From: Schistocephalus solidus
Lineage: Eukaryota; Platyhelminthes; Cestoda; Diphyllobothriidea; Diphyllobothriidae
Reading direction: 5' to 3'
Length of the DNA: 64,000 nt
Assembly: GCA_017591395.1 (NCBI GenBank)
Contig: WEDG01011623.1
Span: 1 to 64,000, forward strand
Part shown: positions 55,935-64,000 of the stretch, piece after piece
How positions within the stretch are numbered: the stretch's first letter is position 1
How the letters are laid out: the number at the start of each line of letters is the position of its first letter
Made by a program: the position numbers and the translations under genes
The notes under the pieces: generated by a model
The model's database searches: none
Seen by the model: the letters and a program-made list of their open reading frames with translations, nothing else
Told to the model about the DNA's origin: nothing

Positions 55935-56425
55935 TGTGCCCCCTAAACGGGCCACGTGGTAGATGCGTTGGACCAACACGGGGGCCACATTAGGGCAAGG
56001 CAGGCGTTATTCGGGTTGCGCTCCCATAACAAATGCCGAACATGGAGGTGTGGTGGCACACCTAGGGGCGGCTAGGGCCTAGGGGCCCCGGCCGCGCTAG
56101 CCACATGCACCCTCTCCCATTTCCGGTATTCTTGACTCTGTTTTGACACTGGGCATAGGTGGGGGAGGAGAAGAGAGTGTGGTAGATGCAGTGCAAATCT
56201 ACTATGACTTTTAACCAAATCACGTGCAAGTCACTGTACTTGCACCCCCCCTCCCCTGCTGTGGAGCGTACGGTGGACCTCGTCGAAATCGACAGTCGAA
56301 CTATCGTGTGTCGAGCTCCCACAAACTTGTCCTTGGTATCGTCAGGGTTCGTCATTGGGAGAGTGTAGGTGGTAATAGTGGTGGGAAATTTCTCCGCAGA
56401 GCGGTAATCTCAATTCCATTGGATA
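55935..56425 (+). repeat. family C repeat, long unit
   Basis: GGGCCACGTGGTAGATGCGT, GCAGGCGTTATTCGGGTTGC, CTCTCCCATTTCCGG, GTGGAGCGTACGGTGGACCT and CGTCGAAATCGACAGTCGAA occur in the same order as at 29.5 and 50.4 kb. This is the most complete unit in one piece. Confidence 0.65.
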
Positions 56426-56989
56426 TTCGCTGACCTCCTATGAGAGGCGGAACAACTTATCACAATGTTATTCGCGATGATGAAGGCGACTTCAGCGTCT
56501 CAGCACCCTGCATTTGCACCTCAGCCCTATGAGGTATATGTTGCGAATACCCAGAGTAGCGGGTATGGCTGAGGAGCACAACGTATGGAGCCTGTTCAGC
56601 GGCGAACGGAGCTGTCTTCTTCTGCACGGGCTTAACCGTCGAATTTTCTTATAGTGCATGAATACCCCAGAAGGTCAGAATGACTCGGAGCACTCTGACA
56701 GACTGTGAAACAGCACGAGGGGGAGGGAAAAATGGGGTTGTGTTTCGTGTAGTCTTTCGACCGTGTGCTCTGTGTCCAAGAGCCACGGCCAGTCTGCAGA
56801 GGGAATGATTTACCAGAATTTGTTTAAACCAGCTTTCTAATCGTGCCGCTCGAGACGATGAGTAGTACAATTCGTAAAAATGGCCGCTTAGTCATCATAG
56901 GCAGCAACCGGATGCCGCTATTGATCAAAACTTTAGTTCAAAGACAAGGGGAGCCAGATTAGACTGCACCAACTACAAGATTGCAAGCA
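56426..56989. other. unassigned sequence
   Basis: No supported feature. Confidence 0.4.
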
Positions 56990-57250
56990 ACCCTCTACGT
57001 CACTCAATGATTAGAGTGTTGAAATTATGATAAACAGGCCACCGTTTCGAGCCTCTGGTTTGGCACCACCCGAGGTTGGGTATGACTGACTGATGATGGC
57101 TAATGAGCCAGAAATAGTCATTCCAGTCTCCCTTATCTTTGTCGGCATTGTTCACCTGCTTTTCCTTGGCGGGCTCGAGAGTGAGCCCAAAGTCAGAACG
57201 GGACTAGGGAGTCCCGTTAGCGATCGGTGAGCGTTCATCAACGAATGTGA
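56990..57250 (+). repeat. SINE A, plus-strand copy
   Basis: TCACTCAATGATTAGAGTGT (A box), CACCGTTTCGAGCCTC (B box), GGTTGGGTATGACTGACTGA, GCTAATGAGCCAGAAATAG, CCAGTCTCCCTTATCTTTG, then GGGCTCGAGAGTGAGCCC and GCGATCGGTGAGCG. Head, body and the next unit's leader are joined in the order expected of a tandem-derived SINE. Confidence 0.7.
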
Positions 57251-57359
57251 TATTTTCTGTCTTATGAGGTGGGCAACAAAAATTAGTTCAAGGACAGCCG
57301 GATATGCACATGTACACACTGGGCACTCTTGCCAGTGATATTTCAAACCTCCGGCTGTA

Positions 57360-57425
57360 CGTCTGATGTTTGAACCCGAGCCAGAGGCTCATCGCGTGAT
57401 GCTTAAACCACTGTACTGACAGGCT
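57360..57425 (-). repeat. degenerate tRNA-like unit
   Basis: The minus strand reads GCCTGTCAGTACAGTGGTTT (A-box-like) and GGCTCGGGTTCAAACATC (B-box-like). A third tRNA-related head type. Confidence 0.45.
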
Positions 57426-57898
57426 CATGTTGTGTTGACTGACAGCGGGAAGATTTGCAGTCACGTTTGAATTATGAGCATCGGTTTGTCATGACTGCGG
57501 GAAGGAGGGGGCAATTTGCACTTTGCCTTAAATTAGGCTGAGGGAGCCGATGGAGTGAATAGTGATGCAAGTCACAGGGCTCTCAAACATGGGTTCAGCT
57601 CTAGACTCAGCAGTAAGAAACGTTCGTTGCTTCAGCAATAGTTAAGTATTTCTGATTGATTCTTTGGGCGAATTACGTATGCTGGACTTTCCTGGGTCTT
57701 AACAACCTGATTGCCTTATTTGACCGCCCAGGTTTTAAGCGTGGGAATGAAATGTAATAAAATTTAGTTTGACTACCGCTCTTGCAACGTGCAATGGAAA
57801 GGCTTTTTCTTTAGAACTGCTTGGGGAAATATTTACGGCAGAGACACCAAAGCAATTTCATGTTATGTCCATTTGACCCAGTTGTGAAAACTCGTCAC
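57426..57898. other. unassigned sequence
   Basis: No supported feature. Confidence 0.4.
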
Positions 57899-57983
57899 CC
57901 TCGGTGGGATTCGAACCCAGGAAAGCAAGGGGAAGGCTTAAGTACAGCCAACGCACTAGCTACCCGAGCTACGAGACCCCACC
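57899..57983 (-). repeat. tRNA-like SINE D, minus member of an inverted pair
   Basis: Minus strand: GGTCTCGTAGCTCGGGTAGC (A box), GTTGGCTGTACTTAAGCC (anticodon arm, 4-bp stem GGCT/AGCC and 7-base loop GTACTTA), a ~15-base variable region TTCCCCTTGCTTTCC and TGGGTTCGAATCCCA (T arm, 5 bp plus TTCGAAT). The acceptor GGTCTCG against CGAGGGT pairs only partly. A tRNA-derived SINE head or pseudo-tRNA. Confidence 0.65.
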
Positions 57984-58176
57984 AGAAGCCATGAGTTTAA
58001 TCAAGTTATCCGCCCAGCCTACCACAGCGTATAGAAGCCACCAATTCTGATACAGTAAGCTGACTGCCCAAGCAGACTTTCTTAAGCAATCAACCTACAA
58101 TCCACCAGATTACTACCATGTGCCATAAATTAATGGAGGCAAATTGAACCAAGTGCGAGTAAACTCAGGGCGTCAG

Positions 58177-58265
58177 GTGGGACCTCGTAGCACAGTTGGC
58201 TAGAGCGTTGACTGTACTAAAGCCCTCCCCTAGCTTTCGTGGGTTCGAATCCCAGCCACAGCGTC
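58177..58265 (+). repeat. tRNA-like SINE D, plus member of an inverted pair
   Basis: GACCTCGTAGCACAGTTGGC (A box), GTTGACTGTACTAAAGCC, CTCCCCTAGCTTTCG (variable region) and TGGGTTCGAATCCCA (B box/T arm). The acceptor does not close (GGACCT against AGCCACAG), so I do not call a functional tRNA. Confidence 0.65.
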
Positions 58266-58712
58266 ATATGAATTATTCAAATCTACCGAATCGTCCTAGT
58301 ACAATTACAAATGTTCTCTGGTTTACTAGGTCCCTGCCCCATGCGTAACTCAGCAAATCGCGGATAGCTCCCGGGCATTTGGTTATGCATGCGCGAAGGT
58401 ATCTACACCAGCTTGAACTTTCTTGCACAAAAAGTAGACGAGCACAAGTTCCTGAAAGCGCACTTCACGCACAATTTGCTATCAAATAAGGGTGGATTAT
58501 GATCTACCTAGTAGGCAGCGTAAAACGCCTGAACGACAACCCAAATGGTCCCAGTATGACGCCTACTGTTGGTCGCAATTTCAGACGAGTGGAGGTTAAG
58601 ACCTTGTCCTATTTACTGGACGCCACTTGTTGATGCGAGTGTACGTATCTTGCCATAATAACAACAGCATAGGCCGTGTGATTCGGGTTGCGAATGGATG
58701 TAAACAAAAGGG

Positions 58713-58716
<4 letters not shown>
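58266..58716. other. unassigned sequence with a possible PLE scrap
   Basis: CTTGCACAAAAAGTAGACGA and GCGCACTTCACGCACAATTT at 58424-58478 parallel 59361-59424 of PLE A in order and spacing, suggesting a short duplicated piece. Confidence 0.35.

Positions 58717-58784
<68 letters not shown>
58717..58784 (+). repeat. (GA)n microsatellite
   Basis: About 68 bp, uninterrupted. Confidence 0.95.
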
Positions 58785-58786
<2 letters not shown>

Positions 58787-59360
58787 GGCAATTCCTTCTG
58801 CGAAGGCCCGAACGCAACGATGCTGCATCGCTCGGCATCAGGAGCCTAGGCGTGTCTAGCTTTCAAACATTTCACACAGTGTGATCCGTGTCCTAAAACT
58901 AGGCACATTTTTATTAGCTTCCACAGAAGTCTTCGATTACGATTCAGACTGTAAGGCTTTCAAATTTGCAATCTGTAATTAAACGGATTTCCCTAGACAG
59001 CTGTTTCCCAAGTGTGTGTATTATTGACCATGCTCACCACTTGCCATCGCAAACTGCAATACAAAAAAATCAAGGGTGGTAAAATTTCAGTCCGTTTGGA
59101 CAAATAATTTGATGGTTATCTCTGCAAGACCTCCTTCTAGCGCTGGAGCTCCATAGAAGGTTTTTTGTGCTCACCAAGTAAAAGATAGTTGAATGAAGTC
59201 ATTTTCGTTCATACCACCCACCTCAACCCCATAATCTGGAGCCTGCAATCTTCCTCCGATTCTTTACTGTCGTCCTGTTATTGTTATTGCTTCACTTAAA
59301 AATATGCTCATTGTAAAACGTGCCCTCCAAAGGATCTCAGAATATCTACAAAATAAGTGT
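58785..59360. other. unassigned sequence
   Basis: No supported feature. Confidence 0.4.
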
Positions 59361-60485
59361 CTGGGCTCTTGCACAGAAGTAGACGATAAAAAGGTCTCGC
59401 AAGCGCACTTCACCTAGAACTTGCAGTTCCTTTTTGAAAACTAGCTGTACAGATACATAGACGGCGTTGCTATGGGCTCGCTATTTGGACATCTTTTAGC
59501 CGATGTCTTTATGGGCAAGGTAGAGAAATGTCAGCTAAGCTGACAGATCAATAAGCTAAGCTACGGCCGATACGTTAACGATATCATTGCAATTACCACG
59601 GAAGAAACAAATGTAGACTTACTCTTAAATACTGTAAATCAAGCACATCCGTCAAGCAAATTCACGTTGGAGATAGAAAGAGCAGGTTCACTCCATTTCT
59701 TAGACGTCCTTCTAAGCAGAACACCCGACGGTAGCGTCCGAAGGAGCGTTTCTCGAAAGAAAATCTGGTCTTGGCAATATACTAACTTTGGCAGTTTCGT
59801 ACCTCTCTAACAAAAAACGCAATCAAGTCCATTGCTTGGCGCTAAGGGTTAGAAAACATTATTCGGCAGATAGTATTGAGGAGGAGTTCCGAAAGATCCA
59901 GAACCTAATTCGAGAGAATGGGTACCCTGATCGGTTTATTACAGAGCATATTTTTGCAAGATCAGTGAAACCTGCCAACCTTACAGTGGAAAAGAAAATT
60001 CGATTCCTCCAAGTGCCATTTCAAGGGGATGAGGCTAGTAAACTCCTGAAAAGACGCCTAAACCAAGCCGCTACACAAACGTTCCCAGCAGCGAGACTTC
60101 AGATAGTGTTCTCAACCAACCCTGTTTTACGAGGTGAATGTAATGATAGGTTGGCGGCTCAGACCATGTGCATTTACTCATTTACTTGCTCCTGTGGAGC
60201 AGGTTATATTGGTCGCACAAGTTGGCACCTAGCCAAAAGAATAAGAGAACACCTCCCAGCATGGCTGGAAAAGGGGAAGGCCAGAGCACAAACAGCGTCA
60301 TCCTTGCACTTCGGGCATAGTGTGAACCCAGTGAAGCTTTCCGCGTAATTTATAAGGTCCCACCAAACTATCCCAAGCCACTGGGTCAACGTCTACTAGC
60401 AGCAGCAGAAGCTACTGCCATAAGGTTGAAGAAACCGGTCTTGTGCGCACAAAAGAACCTCGTACAAGCTCCGCACTTGGCTTAG
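59361..60485 (+). pseudogene. Penelope-like element A: RT palm and GIY-YIG endonuclease
   Basis: The frame from ~59365 encodes PLE RT motifs QAHFT*NLQFLFEN*LYR, IDGVAMGSLFGHLLADVFMG, then after TGA (59541-59543) KLSYGRYVNDIIAI, the palm motif with YVND in place of YVDD. FTLEIERAGSLHFLDVLLSR follows. A frameshift near 59800 leads to the C-terminal frame with RNQVHCLALRVRKHY, RENGYPDRFITEH and the GIY-YIG endonuclease (CGAGYIGRTSWHLAKRIREH). A second frameshift near 60335 is followed by FRVIYKVPPNYPKPLGQR and RLKKPVLCAQKN to TAG at ~60485. GIY-YIG cleavage with TERT-related RT is the known PLE integration machinery. At least three stops, two frameshifts and the Asp-to-Asn change make it inactive. 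The 5' part is missing. Confidence 0.8.
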
Positions 60486-60692
60486 CCAATGGTAGCTTAA
60501 CTGTATGCATTCCCCGCGCCATCTCTGTTCTCTCGTTCCCCTAGAACAGCTCCATCAAACGCTAACTTCCGCCTAACACACTGTTTCCTATCATCCTTTT
60601 CCTATGCACACCTCTCACATAACACACAAACATACGAAAATTATCGATTTCATGTTTTGAATTTCTACTACGTTCCAACGTTTCCCTATAAT
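60486..60692. other. spacer between PLE A and PLE B
   Basis: C/T-rich. The two PLE 3' ends face each other here. No hammerhead motif was seen. Confidence 0.4.
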
Positions 60693-62430
60693 TTACTGAT
60701 CTGAAGAGAAGTTATCGAAAACAGCGCGTATGCTCGCCAAATCATCTTTCGCTAGTGACTGTGTTCGCTTCCACTTGACCTTGAGACATTTGTACTTGGC
60801 ATCTAAATCGATATGCCTATTAATGCATGTCTCGTTTGAGGGCATTGCCTCCCGAAGATCGCGGCCCCTTCTTGTTAGGAAGGCGCCAATTATATGGGTC
60901 TCCTCCCGTGCAAATATGTGTCCTGTGTACAGTGTGTGGATGACTACCCGGAAAAAGGGGTCTCGTCTTCTCATAACTAAAAGATGTTCATGTAAGCGGG
61001 TTGATAGAGACTTCCCGATTTGGCCGCAATAGACTGCATCACAACTGATACGTGCTATTTTGCAGACGATTTCCGTTCTGTTTAAATAGGCCAACCTGTC
61101 TTCAGGGTGTAAAAACTGAATGCGCAAAGTTCTTGTAGGCTTGTGCGCTATTTGGATCTGGTGTTTTTTGAGCTGTCGCTGCATGCGTCGCTGAGCGAAA
61201 TCAGGAGGATATCTATTTTGTGGAAATAGTTTGAAGAGTATTTCATTTCTGTTCAATATGTCTCTTAATCATAACAGTGATTTGTCGCTCGACTTAGCAA
61301 GCTGCTAACAGAGCTGCGTTTGAGACACATGGATGGTTACTTCCAAAATGTAAGACGACCTCGGCGTATATATCTTGACTATAAACTGAGGTACATCGCG
61401 TTCCATCTGTCTTCCTGTGTCTGAGGACCTCTAAGAATGGAAGTCATGCATCAACTTCTTTTTCAAAGGTAAACTGAACTCCTGGGAAGATGGACTTGAG
61501 GCTTTTGTGGAGTAATTCTAGTTGATCTCTTTTGACGATAAAACAATTCATCGTCTACATAATGTAGCCACAATCTTGGGTTAGCTATGGGAATTGCTGT
61601 AGGTTCTAATTTCGGAATCACAGCCTCTGCCAAAAGACGGACGTTGGTGACCCCATAGAGGCACTTTTAGTTGTCAATAGTATTTTTCGGTAAAGAAAAT
61701 TTGTTTCAGGCAAAGCTTGTAGAGCGCAAGTAGGACTCCGCAGGTACATCGGTAGGGTAGGTCTGCAGGAGTTTCGCGGTACAGGTCTTCGCTAATGCCA
61801 GGGGATAGTGGCGAATAAAAAATTAACGTCGAGAGACCCCATTATTTCTTAATTTGCAATTTGAAGCTCTTTTATCTTCTCGAGTTTCGGTGTTCTTTGT
61901 AAGTGGGTAGATTTGGTGAAATAGCCACTTAGAAATCGTGTAGTTTTGTACACGGAGTAAGGAGCATATCGTTCGCAGCGGCAGTCCGTATATTTTGGCA
62001 CTTTTTAGTTCATTCTGTTTCAAATATTTAACCAAAACTCCAGAAATTTATTTCTTTCCTTGAGATGTTTCAATAATTTCTCGATATGTCAGTTCTGTAA
62101 CTTTGCAGCGTTGCCTGTTAGGGACGTGTAAATTGAGTCATCTGTTATCACTGATGTCATTTCTCTGATGTACGTCTTGTTAAAGATTTCCGTGAAACCT
62201 CCTTTTCGGCAGGTAAAATTATAATTTGTTAGTCTTTCTTGAGTCAATTTAATGTTTTTCCTTTCGCACAAGATAACATTGAGTATGTCATGTGCTTATT
62301 TAAAGTTTGCAGCGTATTATTTCGAATTGTGAGCCTTTCGTCCTCTGTCAGGTCACCTGAAAATAGAATGGATTCAAAGATAGCCAGAAAATCAAAGTTA
62401 TTGCAATCAGACTGATGGTACTTCATTTCT
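60693..62430 (-). pseudogene. Penelope-like element B: RT and GIY-YIG endonuclease
   Basis: On the minus strand from ~62430: LTEDERLTIRNNTLQTLNKH, then NYNFTCRKGGFTEIFNKTYI, AKIYGLPLRTICSLLRVQNY and SKWLFHQIYPLTKNTE (RT fingers). The palm LHYVDDELFYR has YVDD at 61550-61561. The frame from 61256 holds QFLHPEDRLAYLNRTEIVCK and the GIY-YIG motif VYCGQIGKSLSTRLHEH, ending FDNFSSDQ at 60693. Cys/His-spaced residues precede the endonuclease. Several frameshifts and stops separate the RT segments, though the last 187 codons are open. It represents a different PLE subfamily from A. PLE C is an ~80% similar copy on the opposite strand. Confidence 0.8.
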
Positions 62431-62589
62431 TTGCCTAGTACCTCACCCGCTGTTGCGGTCAGGGCTCTTGGAGACTAGTTTACGACCTTTTTCGGAAAGG
62501 TCTGAAAAGGTTTTTCAGAGCTACGATCAATCAGGCGCCAAAGTCAACGAGTTGGTGAGCCCTCCCGTATGTAAAGAATGTATCTGAGC
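62431..62589. other. junction between the head-to-head PLEs B and C
   Basis: GACCTTTTTCGGAAAGGTCT at 62486-62505 is a small palindrome. No TSD identified. Confidence 0.4.
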
Positions 62590-63128
62590 TCATCGAACGA
62601 CTGCTCAAAAAACACCAGATACAAATAGCGCACAAGCCTACACGAACTTTGCGTATACAGCTTGTACACCCTGAAGACAGGGTGGCCTATTTAAACAGAA
62701 TGGAAATCGTCTACAAAATCGCACGTACCAGTTGTGATGCCGTCTATTGTGGTCAAATCAGGAAGTCTCTATCAACCCGCTTACATGAAGAACTGTTATT
62801 GGTGAGAAGACGAGACGCCTTTTTCCGGGTAGTCATCCACACACTGTACACAGGACACATATTTTCACGGGAGGAGACCCATATAATTGGCACCTTCCCA
62901 ACAAGAAAGGGCCGCGATCTTCGGGAGGGAATGCCCTCAGACGAGGCATGCATTAATAGGCATATCGAGTTAGATGCCAAGTACAAATGTCTCGAGGTAA
63001 AATTGGAAGCGAACACAGTCACTAGCGAACGGATAACTGACTGCAGTGGATTCACCGAACTTTTTGCCAACCGCAGACTATCGTGTTAGGCACTGTTTAA
63101 TTTAACTGTTTTTATGTATATCTGTCAC
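62590..63128 (+). pseudogene. Penelope-like element C: GIY-YIG domain
   Basis: Starts with KKHQIQIAHKPTRTL, then QLVHPEDRVAYLNRMEIVYK, VYCGQIRKSLSTRLHEE (GIY-YIG motif with the usual Gly replaced by Arg after QI and HEH to HEE), FFRVVIHTLYTGHIFSREET and INRHIELDAKYKCLEVK, ending at TAG (63087-63089). It lacks the whole RT, as a 5'-truncated PLE. About 80% of residues match PLE B over ~140 positions, in inverted orientation. The frame is open for 146 codons, so it is young, but without an RT it can only move in trans. Confidence 0.8.
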
Positions 63129-63172
63129 TTGTCTGAAGGCGACCTGGGGTACCAGAGTCAAAATTTACATAA
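63129..63172 (+). ncRNA. hammerhead-like motif downstream of PLE C
   Basis: TTGT-CTGAAGG, stem II CGACCTGG/CCAGAGTC (GACCTGG pairs with CCAG-GTC around one bulge), AAAA, TTTAC and then ATAATAAAGCC. The core differs from CUGANGA at the last base and GAAA is AAAA. Its place just 3' of a PLE GIY-YIG frame and the AATAAAG afterwards fit the known PLE arrangement. Confidence 0.4.
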
Positions 63173-64000
63173 TAAAGCCATTTTGGTTCCCGAGGAACTT
63201 CAGTTTTAATCTAATTGAATTCCTGTGAATGCCGATATTTTAATGTATATCCCCCTCCAGTCGGAGAGTTATGACAAGGAGCCCGCTATTCGAGTAGTCA
63301 AATGCCTCCAATAATGTTGTTATGTCCAAACAATATGATAGCTTCAGATGAAAGTCTTCTTTCCACACATGATGTCACGCTCGACGTTTATTAGATGATC
63401 TTTCATCAGAATAAACTGGAATTTATCGACGCTACTCGTCAAAGTCTTTTGGTACCACTATCGGTTATGGGGAATTTGTACACACGAAAGCTTTTAAAGC
63501 TGTAGTAGGTAACTTTTTTTCAGTATCTCCAGTTATACATTTAAAGTCTCCAAAGTTGTATTATTTGGCAAAATGCCTTCGTCATCGCGAGCTCATCGTT
63601 GGTAGAGATGTTCGCTGCGCGATACTTTGTCAAGTAACATGGAATGGTTCCACTGAAACCAACAGATATTTTCCTCAGCTATGGCCCTAGATGCAACCAT
63701 GTTAACTTAAATATCATGGACCCCTATATGTGTTCCGTGGCTGCTCAGTTGCTTTAAAAACAAGCCCAAGCCGTAGATGGAGGCCATGGCTTTGCCGAAC
63801 TTGGGGGCAGCAAGCGCAGTTAAGTCCCTCCTCAGCCGTTGAGTCACCCGCCTTCGTCCCCTTCCGATATCGCAGCAGGGCTCTACGTATAGTTAGAAGT
63901 TCAAACACTCCCAATCTATTAAGCAAATTGGCTGCAACTAGATCTGAGACACAGTCTATCACCCAAACTACAAATAAAACCGTCCAATAATGTAAACATC
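63173..64000. other. unassigned sequence to window end
   Basis: CTTCATCAGAATAAACTGG-type sequence near 63395-63420 may be an eroded PLE end (CTGATGA on the minus strand). The frames at 63714-63990 on both strands match nothing. Confidence 0.35.

Noticed and set aside
58177..58265. Functional tRNA gene
   Set aside because: B box and T arm are good but the acceptor stem does not close, and similar decayed units exist elsewhere.
63375..63420. CTGATGA on the minus strand near the end of PLE C
   Set aside because: No matching GAAA/GUH half with a stable stem II; kept only as a possible eroded PLE end.

Overview
This window reads as repeat-dense eukaryotic DNA, most likely from a flatworm and probably a diphyllobothriid-type tapeworm. 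No host gene could be recognised. That assignment is inference. It rests on the mix of an APE-type LINE with C-terminal C2H2 zinc fingers, CR1-like LINEs, Penelope-like elements (PLEs) with GIY-YIG endonucleases, hammerhead-like motifs and tRNA-derived SINEs. No database was searched. There are no rRNA genes, CRISPR arrays or bacterial-style operons.

Layout. 1-5.2 kb holds CR1-like LINE debris: a 3' end on +, and endonuclease, ORF1 and RT C-terminal pieces on -. 6.4-13.8 kb holds four copies of an unclassified ~350-bp repeat (family B), another LINE C-terminal remnant and the first copies of a tRNA-derived SINE (SINE A), one as a fold-back. 15-23 kb has a weak promoter/first-exon candidate, more SINE A, family C repeats, degenerate tRNA-like units and a hammerhead-like fold-back element. 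24.7-25.8 kb carries a 380-bp MITE with a degenerate CCCTAA-type interior, followed by a second hammerhead-like inverted-repeat element. 26.5-29.0 kb is LINE copy 1: doubly internally deleted, with a long open RT-tail/zinc-finger frame. It runs into a three-unit family C array (29.05-30.14 kb). 31-49 kb is mostly unassigned sequence with scattered MITEs, microsatellites, SINEs and one possible RT fragment. 49.3-50.2 kb is a MITE split by a CR1 fragment. 50.4-54.25 kb is family C followed by LINE copy 2, which is nearly complete in domain content but heavily mutated. 56-58.3 kb has family C, SINE A and an inverted pair of tRNA-like SINEs. 59.4-63.2 kb holds three PLE remnants, two of them head to head.

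Relations between the parts. Copy 2 of the zinc-finger LINE supplies the segments missing from copy 1, so both copy 1 deletions can be placed at short microhomologies. The PLE remnants and the dispersed hammerhead-like arms may belong to one retroelement system, because hammerhead motifs are known from PLE terminal repeats. Inverted, closely spaced repeat pairs recur in SINE A, the tRNA-like SINE, the hammerhead elements and the PLEs. Coordinates of repeats were set by eye and are good to about 10-30 bp.
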